In this document: positions 9,392-18,272 of the stretch, piece after piece
Layout of the letters: each line of letters begins with the position of its first letter
How positions within the stretch are numbered: position 1 is the first letter of the stretch
From: Bradyrhizobium sp. Tv2a-2
GTDB lineage: Bacteria > Pseudomonadota > Alphaproteobacteria > Rhizobiales > Xanthobacteraceae
Assembly (NCBI RefSeq): GCF_000472425.1
Contig: NZ_AXAI01000001.1
Coordinates: 372,001 to 436,000 of the forward strand
Length of the DNA stretch: 64,000 nucleotides
Direction: 5' to 3'
Notes under the pieces: generated by a model
Databases searched by the model: none
What the model was told of the DNA's origin: nothing
What the model saw: the letters and a program-made list of their open reading frames with translations, nothing else
Position numbers and translations under genes: made by a program

Positions 9392-10153
9392 TCAGGCGGC
9401 CAGCCAGCCGCCATCGACCGGCAGAACGACGCCGGTGGTGAAGGATGAGTCGTCGCTGGCGAGGTAAAGCGCCGCGGCCGCGATCTCCTCGGCCCGGCCG
9501 AAACGTTTCATGGCGTGGCGTTGCAGCGAAGCCTCTCGCACCGCGTCCGGATCGGCATGGCGGGCAAAACTGTGGCGCAAGAGCGGCGTGTCGATCGCGC
9601 CCGGCGCGAGCGCATTGACGCGGATGCCGTCGGTCGCAAAATCGACCGCCATGGTACGGGTCAGGCCGATGATGGCGCCCTTGGCGGCGATATAGGCGCT
9701 GTTGCCCTTGCCGCCCGCGATCGCCAGTTGCGACGCCAGCGTGATGATCGCCCCTTTGCGCTGGCGTTGCATGATCGGCACTGCCGCACGTGCCCAGAGC
9801 CAGGTGCCGCCGACATTGGCGCGGAATACGGCGTCCCAATCGGCAGGGTCAGTGTCGACCACCGTGCCGCCGCAAGAGAAGCCGGCAGCTGTCATCAGCA
9901 CATCGAGCCGGCCGCGGCTTGCGGCAACGCCCTCGACGGTAAGCCGCGCGAAATCCGCGTCACCGACATCGCCGACGTGAATGCTGCCCTCGCCGCCGCT
10001 TTCGCGCAGCATGGCCAAGGTCTCCGCAACGCCATTGCCGTCGCGATCGACCAGCGCAGCAAAAGCGCCTTCGCGCGCGAACAGCGCCGCGCCGGCCCGG
10101 CCAATGCCGGAGCCGCCGCCGGTGATGATCGCCACCCGTCCCGCCAGTTTCAT
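9392..10153 (-). CDS. short-chain dehydrogenase/reductase (SDR)
   Basis: A 253-residue classical SDR. It shows the TGGGSGIG cofactor motif near residue 12, the catalytic serine in LASQ near residue 140, the YIAAK catalytic tyrosine-lysine pair near residue 156, and a C-terminal VDGGWLA that is standard for FabG-like members. Asp at the end of the second strand (LVDRDG) suggests NAD(H) rather than NADP(H), an inference from family rules. The start MKLAGRVAI is chosen because it lies one base after the stop of the upstream epimerase gene; the in-frame extension overlaps that gene. The substrate is unknown. Confidence 0.9.
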   Translation of the reverse strand: MKLAGRVAIITGGGSGIGRAGAALFAREGAFAALVDRDGNGVAETLAMLRESGGEGSIHVGDVGDADFARLTVEGVAASRGRLDVLMTAAGFSCGGTVVDTDPADWDAVFRANVGGTWLWARAAVPIMQRQRKGAIITLASQLAIAGGKGNSAYIAAKGAIIGLTRTMAVDFATDGIRVNALAPGAIDTPLLRHSFARHADPDAVREASLQRHAMKRFGRAEEIAAAALYLASDDSSFTTGVVLPVDGGWLAA

Positions 10154-10154
10154 C

Positions 10155-11129
10155 TCAAACTCCGTCGTGATGATCACGCAACCAGTGGCACATATCCGCG
10201 GCTGATACCTCACAATCGAAGCGCGCGCGCCAACCGAATTCATCTCGCAGCCGCGCGACCGCCAACGGCGCACGCGCTGGTCCATGAACGGTCACTGTCG
10301 CCTTCTCGTCAGGACCGGCGATGCGACAGACAAAGCCGGGCCGGAGCGCCGCCAACGCCTGTCCCCAGGCTTCCGCGGTGAAGGATACGCCGCTCGAGAT
10401 ATTGTAGAGGGTGTGGCGCGGCTTTACGGCCGCGATCAGCAATGCGACAGCTTCAGCGACATCAGTCGCATAGACCCAGTCGCGCATTCCCTGATCGTCG
10501 AGCAGCGCCGGGACGCCGCGCGCCAGGCAATCGACAATCAAGGCCTGCGGCGACGGTGTGTCACGCACGCCGCCGGGACGCTCGAACGGCCCGAACACGC
10601 CCGACAGCCGAACGCTGACGACATCGCTCTGCCAGAGATCAGCGAGCCGCGCCGTCACACGCTCCGACGCAAATTTGGTGATCGCATAAAGCGATTGCGG
10701 CTCGCAGGGTGTCGTCTCCTCAAGCAACGGATAGTGCTGGCCACTGGTGCCATAGGCTGCCGCCGACGACAGGTTGATCACTCGTCGCACCCTGGCATGC
10801 CGCGCAGCCTCAAGCACCGGCACCTGAGCCAGCAAGTTGACCGCGAGGATACGCCCCGGCTCAGCGGCGTCGCGCGCGGGTCCCGCGGTGATCGCAGCCG
10901 CCAACACGATCGCATCGCATCCATCGCCGATCGCGGCTGCGACCCCGGCAGCGTCTGTGACATCACCCTGCAGCACGCGCAACCGCTCGGCATGCGGCGC
11001 AAAGACCCGTCGCGCCATTGGCGGCAGCTCCGCGCGATCGAACAGTGTCACCCCGTGTCCGCGCTCGAGCAGCAAGCGGGCAATGTTGAGGCCGACGAAG
11101 CCCGCGCCGCCGAAGATCACGACCCTCAT
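10155..11129 (-). CDS. NAD-dependent epimerase/dehydratase family protein (extended SDR)
   Basis: A 324-residue extended SDR. The N-terminus MRVVIFGGAGFVGLN carries the GGxGxxG nucleotide motif. The catalytic YAITK pair occurs near residue 150, and LSSAAAYG just before it supplies the serine. Such proteins act on nucleotide sugars or other hydroxyl/keto compounds. Lying between an SDR and a hydantoinase-type gene, a sugar-nucleotide role is not obvious, and lactone or hydroxy-acid oxidation is possible. The stop is one base before the SDR start, so the two are probably co-translated. Confidence 0.85.
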   Translation of the reverse strand: MRVVIFGGAGFVGLNIARLLLERGHGVTLFDRAELPPMARRVFAPHAERLRVLQGDVTDAAGVAAAIGDGCDAIVLAAAITAGPARDAAEPGRILAVNLLAQVPVLEAARHARVRRVINLSSAAAYGTSGQHYPLLEETTPCEPQSLYAITKFASERVTARLADLWQSDVVSVRLSGVFGPFERPGGVRDTPSPQALIVDCLARGVPALLDDQGMRDWVYATDVAEAVALLIAAVKPRHTLYNISSGVSFTAEAWGQALAALRPGFVCRIAGPDEKATVTVHGPARAPLAVARLRDEFGWRARFDCEVSAADMCHWLRDHHDGV

Positions 11130-11141
11130 CGCGAAACCCGC

Positions 11142-12611
11142 CTACAGCAGTTTCGCGCCAAAATTCTGCTCCGGATCCATGTCGGCCACGAGCCGTCCCG
11201 TCGGCTTCGCCGCCTCGCCACCACTTCGAGCGAGGAAACGGCCGGAGCCAGGCGGCGCAGACAATTTCCCGCCCTCGACGATGACGCGGCCGCGCGACAA
11301 CACGGTCACCGGCCAGCCCTGCAAAGTCCGGCCGGCGAAAGGCGTGTAGCCTGCACGATCATGCATCATCTCGTCGCAGATGGTGACGCGGCGACCGGGA
11401 TCCCAGATCGCGATGTCGGCCTCGGCGCCGACGGCAATCGAGCCCTTGCGCGGATGCAGATTGTAGATCTTCGCCGGTGCCGTCGCGGTGAGCTCGACAA
11501 ACTTTTCCAGGCCGAGCCGCCCCTTCGATACCATGGCGTCGAACAGCAGCGGCAGTCGCATCTCCAGGCCCGGCAGGCCGTTGGCGACCTGCTTGAAATT
11601 CGGCGTCGGCCCCGCGCGCAGCTTGCCGGTCTCGTCGAAACGATATGGCGCGTGATCCGACGAAATGGTCTGGAGATCGCCGAGCCTCAGCGCCTGCCAC
11701 AGCGCCTCCTGGTCGGCGGCGCGCCGCGGCGGCGGGCTGCACATCCATTTCACGCCTTCCACGCCCGGCTTGTCGAGGTCGTCGGCAGTCAGGAACAGAT
11801 ATTGCGGGCAGGTCTCGGCGAACACCTTCAATCCCTCGCCGCGCGCGTCGCGGATCACCTTGGCGCCTTCGGCCGTCGAGACATGGAAGATCATGATCGG
11901 CTGGTCGACCAGCGCCGCCATGCCGATCAGGCGGTTGAAGGCCTCGGCCTCGGAGAAGCGCGCATGGCTGATAGCGTGGTATTTCGGATCGGTGTAACCG
12001 CGGGCAAGCAGGCGTTTCACCATCCAGGAAATGATGCCGTGGTTCTCGGCATGCGCGCACAGCATCGCACCGCCCTCGCGCGCCGCCACGAGGATATCGA
12101 GCAGGGGCTCGTCATCGATCTTGAGCCGGTCATAGGTCATGAAGATCTTGATCGAGCCGTGACCCTTGCGGATCAATTCCGGCAGGTCCCGTTCCAGCGT
12201 CTCCCTGGTCGGATCGGCGATGATCATGTGGAAGGCGTAATCGATCACGGCGCCCTTGCGCGCGAGCGCATGGTATTCCTCCAGCACCTGCGGCAACTGC
12301 ATGCCGACATGCTGGGCCGCAAAGGAGATGACGGAGGTGGTACCGCCGAACGCTGCCGAGGTGGTGGCACTTTCAAAGGTATCGGCATTCATGATGCCTG
12401 CAGCGGAGAGCTGCTCGATATGGCAATGACTGTCGACGCCACCCGGAAGCACCAGCTTGCCGCGCGCGTCAATTTCGAGCTTGGCGGGGCCGAGCCCGCG
12501 GCCGATCGCGGCGATGGTCTCGCCCGCAACAGCGACATCGGCCTCGAACGTATCGGTGGTGGTGGCGACGCGCCCTCCCCGGATGATCAGATCGTAGGCG
12601 GGCTCGGTCAT
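11142..12611 (-). CDS. dihydropyrimidinase / hydantoinase-type amidohydrolase
   Basis: A 489-residue binuclear metal cyclic-amidase. Metal ligands are visible: SHCHIE near residue 60, the carbamylated-lysine segment SIKIFMTYD near residue 155, CAHAEN near 188, IFHVSTAEG near 240 and the aspartate in SSDHAPY near 320. The family opens dihydropyrimidine, hydantoin or allantoin-like rings to N-carbamoyl products. The start MTEPAYDLI is chosen by homology of the IIRGGRV opening strand; a longer reading frame runs through the divergent promoter. Neighbours encoding a racemase and a carbamoylase make a D-hydantoinase-like role likely. The true substrate is unproven. Confidence 0.9.
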   Translation of the reverse strand: MTEPAYDLIIRGGRVATTTDTFEADVAVAGETIAAIGRGLGPAKLEIDARGKLVLPGGVDSHCHIEQLSAAGIMNADTFESATTSAAFGGTTSVISFAAQHVGMQLPQVLEEYHALARKGAVIDYAFHMIIADPTRETLERDLPELIRKGHGSIKIFMTYDRLKIDDEPLLDILVAAREGGAMLCAHAENHGIISWMVKRLLARGYTDPKYHAISHARFSEAEAFNRLIGMAALVDQPIMIFHVSTAEGAKVIRDARGEGLKVFAETCPQYLFLTADDLDKPGVEGVKWMCSPPPRRAADQEALWQALRLGDLQTISSDHAPYRFDETGKLRAGPTPNFKQVANGLPGLEMRLPLLFDAMVSKGRLGLEKFVELTATAPAKIYNLHPRKGSIAVGAEADIAIWDPGRRVTICDEMMHDRAGYTPFAGRTLQGWPVTVLSRGRVIVEGGKLSAPPGSGRFLARSGGEAAKPTGRLVADMDPEQNFGAKLL

Positions 12612-12766
12612 GACAGTCTCCGTGACGGTAACTCTGGATCGGCTGCGCAAATCCGCTCGCCTCGTAGCGGCACTCTTGCGCTGGGCGCAAGACCCCTTCA
12701 TGCTGCCCATGGCATAGTGATTGCTTCTTTTTCGCGCCGTCAACACAGATGAAGCAGGAACCTCCC

Positions 12767-13423
12767 ATGTCCCGGCCGCGCATCATGGTCATCAACCCAA
12801 ATTCGAACCGCGTGGTCACGGCGGGGATCGCGGAGGCGCTGAAGCCGCTGATGTTTGAAGATGGTCCGGAGATCGTGTGCGAAACTCTCGCAGAGGGCCC
12901 GTACGGTGTCGAGAGCCAGGCTGATGTCGACGGCGTTGCGATGCCGCTGCGGCAGTTCGTTGCGAGCGATCATTCGTCGGCAGCCTTCGTGATTGCCTGC
13001 TACAGCGATCCCGGCCTGCACGTCTGCCGCGAGGCGACCACGCGGCCCGTGCTCGGCATCGCCGAATGCGGCGTGCTGACGGCACTGACCCGCGCGGAGA
13101 CCTTTGGCGTCATCGCCATCGCGCAGCGCTCGATCCGCCGTCATCTTCGGTATCTGCGCCAGATGGGCTTGATGGACCGCCTCGCCGGCGAGCGTCCGCT
13201 GGACATGAGCGTCGCGGAAACCGCGTCAGGCGAAGGCACACTTGCGAGGATGATCTCGGTGGGGCGGGCGCTGAAGGAGGAAGATGGCGCGGGCGCCATC
13301 GTGATGGGCTGTGCCGGCATGGCTCGTCACCGCAAGATGCTTGAGGAAGCGCTCGGCATTCCCGCGATCGATCCAACCCAAGCCGCGGTCACCATGGCGC
13401 TTGGCGCGGTGCGGTTCGCCTGA
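12767..13423 (+). CDS. aspartate/glutamate/hydantoin racemase family protein
   Basis: A 218-residue cofactor-independent racemase-fold protein. It shows the INPNSN opening motif and two conserved cysteines, Cys78 in VIACYSDPG and Cys182 in VMGCAGMA, which are the usual acid/base pair of hydantoin, Asp/Glu and arylmalonate-type members. The ATG at 12767 is preferred over one 18 bases earlier because only it has a good ribosome site (CAGGA about 8 bases before). It diverges from the hydantoinase gene across a 155-base promoter region. It probably interconverts enantiomers of a ring-opened or cyclic ureido compound so that a stereospecific hydrolase can act. Confidence 0.85.
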   Translation: MSRPRIMVINPNSNRVVTAGIAEALKPLMFEDGPEIVCETLAEGPYGVESQADVDGVAMPLRQFVASDHSSAAFVIACYSDPGLHVCREATTRPVLGIAECGVLTALTRAETFGVIAIAQRSIRRHLRYLRQMGLMDRLAGERPLDMSVAETASGEGTLARMISVGRALKEEDGAGAIVMGCAGMARHRKMLEEALGIPAIDPTQAAVTMALGAVRFA

Positions 13424-13433
13424 CCTATCCGAA

Positions 13434-14360
13434 TCACGGCGGCGGGATCGCGCCGGTGCGGCTGGTGATCAGGCCATAATGCTCGATGCGGCGGTGGCGG
13501 GCGAAATCGAAGATCGTCTTCTTGCCGAAAACGGTGGCATCGAGGTCGCAAGCGTGCAGGACCAGCTCGTCGCGCTCGGTTTTGGCTTCGGCCACGATCT
13601 CGCCGTCGGGATTGACGATCAGGCTGCCGCCGATCAGCGGGAAGCCGTCCTCGACGCCGGCCTTGGCCACCGCGACTACCCAGCAGGAGTTCTGGTAGGC
13701 GCCGGCCTGCACCGAGAGGCGGTTGTGAAACAGCCGCTTCTCCGGGCCCTCCTCGCTCTTCTGCGAATTGACTGACGGTGTGTTGTAGCCGATCAGCACC
13801 ATCTCGACACCCTGCAGGCCCATCACGCGATAGGTCTCCGGCCAGCGCCGATCGTTACAGACCGCCATGCCGAAGATGCCGCCGAGATTGCGCCACACTG
13901 GAAAGCCGAGATCGCCCGGCTCGAAATAGCGCTTCTCCAGGTGCTGGAAGGCGCGCTCCGGATCGAACTCGGCATGTCCCGGCAAATGGATCTTGCGGTA
14001 TTTGCCGATGATCTTGCCGCTGCGATCGGTCAGGATCGCCGTGTTGAAATGATGGCCGTCGGGCGTGAGCTCGGCATAGCCGAGGTTCATCGCCATCTCA
14101 TATTTTGCCGCGCGCTCGAACAGGGGACGCACTGCGTCGTTCGGCATGTCGTGCTCGAACCAGGCGTCGACTTGTGCCTGATCCTCGACATACCAGCGCG
14201 GGAAGAACGTCGTAAGGGCGAGTTCCGGATAGACGATGAGATCTGCGCCTTTGCCCTTGGCTTCATCCATCAGCGCCAGCATGCGCTTGACGACGACTTC
14301 GCGACCCTCGGCGCGCTGGATCGGCCCCATCTGGGCGGCTGCTACGTTGATCTGGCGCAT
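13434..14360 (-). CDS. carbon-nitrogen hydrolase, N-carbamoyl-D-amino acid hydrolase-like
   Basis: A 308-residue nitrilase-superfamily enzyme with the full catalytic triad: Glu46 in YPELALT, Lys123 in KYRKIHLPG and Cys168 in AVCNDRRWPE. The spacing and the NDRRWPE segment match N-carbamoyl-D-amino acid amidohydrolases, which release CO2 and ammonia from ureido products of hydantoinase. The start MRQINVAAAQ fits the family's first strand; the upstream in-frame extension is not conserved in character. It is convergent with the racemase gene (10 bases between stops). A candidate promoter lies at 14450-14479. Confidence 0.88.
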   Translation of the reverse strand: MRQINVAAAQMGPIQRAEGREVVVKRMLALMDEAKGKGADLIVYPELALTTFFPRWYVEDQAQVDAWFEHDMPNDAVRPLFERAAKYEMAMNLGYAELTPDGHHFNTAILTDRSGKIIGKYRKIHLPGHAEFDPERAFQHLEKRYFEPGDLGFPVWRNLGGIFGMAVCNDRRWPETYRVMGLQGVEMVLIGYNTPSVNSQKSEEGPEKRLFHNRLSVQAGAYQNSCWVVAVAKAGVEDGFPLIGGSLIVNPDGEIVAEAKTERDELVLHACDLDATVFGKKTIFDFARHRRIEHYGLITSRTGAIPPP

Positions 14361-14449
14361 GGCGGTCGCTCTCCTTGATGAAACGCGCGGCTTCGGTTGC
14401 CGAAGAATCGTGCAGCTCGGCTTGCCGCGTCGATCGCATTGGCAAAGCA

Positions 14450-14479
14450 CAGATAAAATTCAGATGTCGCAGAAGTCAA
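14450..14479 (-). promoter_or_regulatory. candidate sigma-70 promoter of the carbamoylase-like gene
   Basis: On the minus strand a -35-like TTGACT (14474-14479) is followed after 17-18 bases by a weak -10-like TTATCT/TATCTG. It lies about 90 bases before the carbamoylase start, inside the 171-base gap behind the deaminase-like gene. Found by eye; the -10 match is poor. Confidence 0.35.
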
Positions 14480-14531
14480 ATGCAGGCTATGTGAGGAGCC
14501 ATGCAACGGGTGACATCCGGCAACGCAACCG

Positions 14532-15761
14532 CTATGGCCGGTGCAGCAACGGCCGCGCACGGGTGAAGCTACGGTGGCCCCGCTTGTATCCGGATAATGG
14601 CTGCACAATCTCCGCTACCGCTGAGGCCGCCTCGGTGCAATCAAGCAAGACGAGATCGGCGGGATTTCCGATTTCGATGCCGTAGTGACTGAGGTTCATC
14701 AGCGACGCAGGCCCTCTCGTCACCATGTCGAAGCAGGAACAGAGTGCCGGTGCATCGCCGAGCTGGGCCACATTGGCGTAGAGATTGGCAATCCGGATCA
14801 GCGAGCAGTCGCCGAACGGAGTGAACGGGTTCAGCACATTGTTGGTCGCAAGCGAGCAGGTCACGCCGTGAGCCGAGAGTCTATGAGCATGAGTAACACC
14901 ACGGGGAATATCGTGATCGTGACCGCGGCCGGTCAGGAACAGATCGGTCGATGGCAACACCGTGACAGCGACACCGGCATCGGCGAGCCGTCGCGCCCAG
15001 ATCTCGAATTCGCCTCTCGGCATCGCCGATAATTTGGTGACGTGGCCGATCGCAACGCGGCCACCATAGCGATGAGCGTCGGCCTGGCGGCACACCTCTT
15101 TCATGTCGGTCCAGGACGGATCGAGATCGAAATCGAGATGGAAGTCGATGTCGATATCGTAGCACCGCGCCAGCGTGAAGATGCGGTCGATATGCTGGGT
15201 GCGGTCGTTGTCGGCATACGGACAGCCACCGATCAAATCAGCGCCCTGCTCGCAGGCCGCGACCAGCGCCTCCTCCGTTCCGGGATCGTTGATCAGGCCC
15301 TCCTGCGGAAAAACACAAAGCTCGAGGTCGATCGCCCAGGCATAGTCGTCCTTCAGCTTCCGGACGGCGTTGAAGCTGGTAAGGCCGATGCGGGCATCGA
15401 CCTCGACATGGGTCCGCATCGCGGTCGTGCCTTGCGGAATTGCCTTCTCTAGCGTGCGCGACGCGCGTGCATAAACATCCTCTTCGGTGAAGTCGCGCTT
15501 GGCCGCGGCAACCTGGCTGATCGCCTCCTGCAAGGTACCCTGCTCGATGCGGCAGCGGTCGAGAATGCAGGATTTGTCGAGATGGATATGGCTGTCGACA
15601 AAGCCCGGCAGCACGAGGCAGCCGACGGCATCCTCACTGCGCAAGTCCGAGGCGATGTGGGGCGCGATCTCGGCGATGATGCCGTTGCTGATCGCAATAT
15701 CGAAGGGATCGTTGCCGCGTCCGGCAATCCTCGCATGGCGCAGGATGAAATCGTCAACCAT
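14532..15761 (-). CDS. amidohydrolase, cytosine deaminase-like subgroup
   Basis: A 409-residue amidohydrolase resembling CodA-type cytosine deaminases. It has SHIHLDK near residue 58, HVEVDA near 118, FHLDFDLD near 207, GHVTKLSAM near 243 and a late aspartate in PSTDLFLTGRGHD near 288. In E. coli CodA the third motif is HxDE with a catalytic glutamate; here that position reads HLDF, so the usual proton-shuttling glutamate seems to be missing. The protein may hydrolyse or deaminate a related ring by a modified route. It starts two bases after the fused transporter gene ends, so it is probably in the transporter operon. Confidence 0.8.
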   Translation of the reverse strand: MVDDFILRHARIAGRGNDPFDIAISNGIIAEIAPHIASDLRSEDAVGCLVLPGFVDSHIHLDKSCILDRCRIEQGTLQEAISQVAAAKRDFTEEDVYARASRTLEKAIPQGTTAMRTHVEVDARIGLTSFNAVRKLKDDYAWAIDLELCVFPQEGLINDPGTEEALVAACEQGADLIGGCPYADNDRTQHIDRIFTLARCYDIDIDFHLDFDLDPSWTDMKEVCRQADAHRYGGRVAIGHVTKLSAMPRGEFEIWARRLADAGVAVTVLPSTDLFLTGRGHDHDIPRGVTHAHRLSAHGVTCSLATNNVLNPFTPFGDCSLIRIANLYANVAQLGDAPALCSCFDMVTRGPASLMNLSHYGIEIGNPADLVLLDCTEAASAVAEIVQPLSGYKRGHRSFTRARPLLHRP

Positions 15762-15763
15762 CG

Positions 15764-18271
15764 CTACTCAACTGTCTCCAGTCTGCCGAGATAGGCGGCC
15801 TCCAGCGCCGGATCGTGCGCCAGCGCCGCAGCCGAATCCTCCTGCACGATCCTGCCCGATTGCAGGACATAGCCGCGGTCGGCCACTTTAAGCGCAAGCG
15901 TCGCCATCTGGTCGACCAGCAGGATGGTGACGCCTTCGTCGCGAAGATCGGCAAGCACCGCGAACAATTCGCTGATCATCGCCGGAGCAAGCCCAAGCGA
16001 GGGCTCGTCGAGCAGCAGGATTTTAGGCTTGGCCATCAACGCGCGCGCGATCGCAACCATTTGCTGTTCACCGCCGGACAAGAGCCCCGCCCGCGTGTCG
16101 ATGCGATCGCGCAGCCGCGGGAAGCGGCGCAACAGCGCTTCGGCCTCGGCGCGCAGATCGGCGTCGGGACGCGTGTAGGCGCCGAGCAGCATATTGTCGA
16201 GCACGCTGAGTTCGGTGAACATCTGCCGTCCTTCCGGCACCAGCGCCAGTCCGCGCGCCGCGATCAAATAGGCCGGAAGACTGTCGATGCGTTCGTCGTT
16301 GAGAATGATCGACCCCTCGACGGGACGCAAAAGCCCGGTCATCGCCTGCATCGCGGTTGACTTGCCGGCGCCGTTGGCGCCCAGCAGCGCGACCATCTCA
16401 CCGGCGCGTACCGAGAGCGAGACGTTCTCCAGCACTGGCGCCGCGCCGTATCCGGCATCGAGCTTGAGGGACGAGAGCACAACCTCGCCCGGTGGTGCCG
16501 TCCAGGGAACCGGACGCGGGCGCGCCTGCATGTCGCTCGCGCCGAGATAGGCTTTGAGCACGGCAGGATTGCTACGAATCTGGGCGGGCCCGCCGGACGC
16601 GATCACCTCGCCAGCGTCGAGCACCACGATATGGTCGGAGACCGTCATTACGAGCTGCATGTCATGCTCGACCAGGATCACGGCGATGCCGCTTGTGGCG
16701 ATCTTCTTGAGAAGCTCACCGAGCTCGTTCTTGTCGGATCGCAAGAGCCCCGCCGCCGGCTCGTCGAGCAGCAGCACGCGCGGTCGCGTCGCCAGCGCGC
16801 GCGCAATCTCGACCAGGCGAAGATCGACATGGGCGAGATAACGCGCTTCAAGATCGGTGCGGCCGCCATAGCCGGCGAAGGCGAGCAGTGCGCGTGCGAT
16901 GTCTTCGTCAGCCGCCCCAGCCAGCGCGCTGAGCGGATGTCCGAGCCGCCCGCCGCGAAGTGCGATCAAGATGTTATCCAGCACGGTCATGGCGCCGAAC
17001 AATTGCGTGGTCTGATAGGTCCTGGCGATGCCGTTGCGCGCGACGCGCCAGGCAGGCAGGCCCGCGAGCTCGACGCCGCCGCGCGTCACGCTACCTCTGT
17101 CGGGCTGATAGAAGCCGCCGATCACATTGAGAACGGTGGATTTGCCGGCGCCGTTCGGCCCGATCAGGCTGGTGATGCGGCCGGGATGAGCGACAAAGCT
17201 GACATTGGTTGCGGCTTTCACGCCGCCGAAGGAAATACCAACACCCTTGACGATCAGCTCCTCCGTGGCACCGCCGCGTCCGAGAAAAGCGCGCAAATCG
17301 ATGTCTACAGGCGCCGCATCAGGCTTGCGCTCCCGCCTCGGCACAAAACGAGCCAACAGGCCCATAACGCCCGATGGAGCGGCCCACAGCACAGCCAACA
17401 GCAACGCACCGACGAACAACAGCCGGTATTCGGCCAGTTGCGACAACAATTCGGGCAGCAGCACAGTGATCGCTGCTCCGACCGCCGGCCCGAATTGCGC
17501 GCCGGCGCCTCCGACCATTACCGCGAGCAGGAACAGGATCGATTGCGAGAACGGAAAGGAGTCAGGCGCGACGAACATCATCAACGGCGAATACACAGCG
17601 CCGGCGAGACCGGCAAAGGCGGCAGAGATGGCAAAGGACGCAGTCTTGATGGCGACGGGATTGAGCCCGATCGATCGCGCCGCGGTCTCGCTGTCGCGCA
17701 CCGCGACCATCGCCCGGCCCCATCCGCTCAACGAGAGGCGCCGGAACAGGAACAGCGATGCGGCGGCGAGCAGCACCGAGAGGATTGCGCTCTCCCGCTC
17801 CGCGAACGGCAGTCCGATGAAGGACGGCGCCGCAAATCCCATCAGCCCGTTCTGGCCGCCAGTGAGCGACTTCCATTCGATCGTCCCATGCTGGACAATG
17901 AAGGCAAAGGCGATGGTGATCATCGCGAGATAAGGTCCCGCCACACGCAATGCCGGCAACGCGAGCAAGATGCCGATGCAACCGGCCAGCGCGCCCGCGA
18001 GTGGCAGCGCCAGCCAGAAACTGATACCCTTACCGAGCAGGATGGCCGACACATAGGCGCCGATCGCATAGAAGCCGACATGGCCGAGCGAGACCTGCCC
18101 GCTCAAGCCGAGAAGGACGTTCAGCCCGACGCCCACGATCGTCGTCAGCGCGACGAGCGCCAGCACGAACTGGGTGTAGCTTTCCGACGCCAGCGCGACC
18201 GCGATCGCGGCAGCCGCGATGATGACAATCGCCAGCGTCCCAGTCGATGGCGGCATTCGCTTCGGCGCCAT
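15764..18271 (-). CDS. branched-chain-type ABC transporter, fused permease (LivM) + ATPase (LivG) + ATPase (LivF)
   Basis: An 835-residue three-part fusion. Residues about 1-320 are a LivM permease (LLGLSGQVSLGHVGFYAIGAY, many hydrophobic helices). About 335-575 form a LivG-type ATPase (LIGPNGAGKST, LLLDEPAAGL, VEHDM). About 595-830 form a LivF-type ATPase (LLGANGAGKST, LLSGGEQQM, LLLDEPSLGLAP). In the LivG part the ABC signature reads LAHVD before LRLVEIARAL instead of an LSxGQ form, so it is a variant site. The start MAPKRMPPS is two bases past the LivH stop. The transporter probably imports the substrate of the adjacent amidohydrolases. Confidence 0.93.
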   Translation of the reverse strand: MAPKRMPPSTGTLAIVIIAAAAIAVALASESYTQFVLALVALTTIVGVGLNVLLGLSGQVSLGHVGFYAIGAYVSAILLGKGISFWLALPLAGALAGCIGILLALPALRVAGPYLAMITIAFAFIVQHGTIEWKSLTGGQNGLMGFAAPSFIGLPFAERESAILSVLLAAASLFLFRRLSLSGWGRAMVAVRDSETAARSIGLNPVAIKTASFAISAAFAGLAGAVYSPLMMFVAPDSFPFSQSILFLLAVMVGGAGAQFGPAVGAAITVLLPELLSQLAEYRLLFVGALLLAVLWAAPSGVMGLLARFVPRRERKPDAAPVDIDLRAFLGRGGATEELIVKGVGISFGGVKAATNVSFVAHPGRITSLIGPNGAGKSTVLNVIGGFYQPDRGSVTRGGVELAGLPAWRVARNGIARTYQTTQLFGAMTVLDNILIALRGGRLGHPLSALAGAADEDIARALLAFAGYGGRTDLEARYLAHVDLRLVEIARALATRPRVLLLDEPAAGLLRSDKNELGELLKKIATSGIAVILVEHDMQLVMTVSDHIVVLDAGEVIASGGPAQIRSNPAVLKAYLGASDMQARPRPVPWTAPPGEVVLSSLKLDAGYGAAPVLENVSLSVRAGEMVALLGANGAGKSTAMQAMTGLLRPVEGSIILNDERIDSLPAYLIAARGLALVPEGRQMFTELSVLDNMLLGAYTRPDADLRAEAEALLRRFPRLRDRIDTRAGLLSGGEQQMVAIARALMAKPKILLLDEPSLGLAPAMISELFAVLADLRDEGVTILLVDQMATLALKVADRGYVLQSGRIVQEDSAAALAHDPALEAAYLGRLETVE

Positions 18272-18272
18272 G

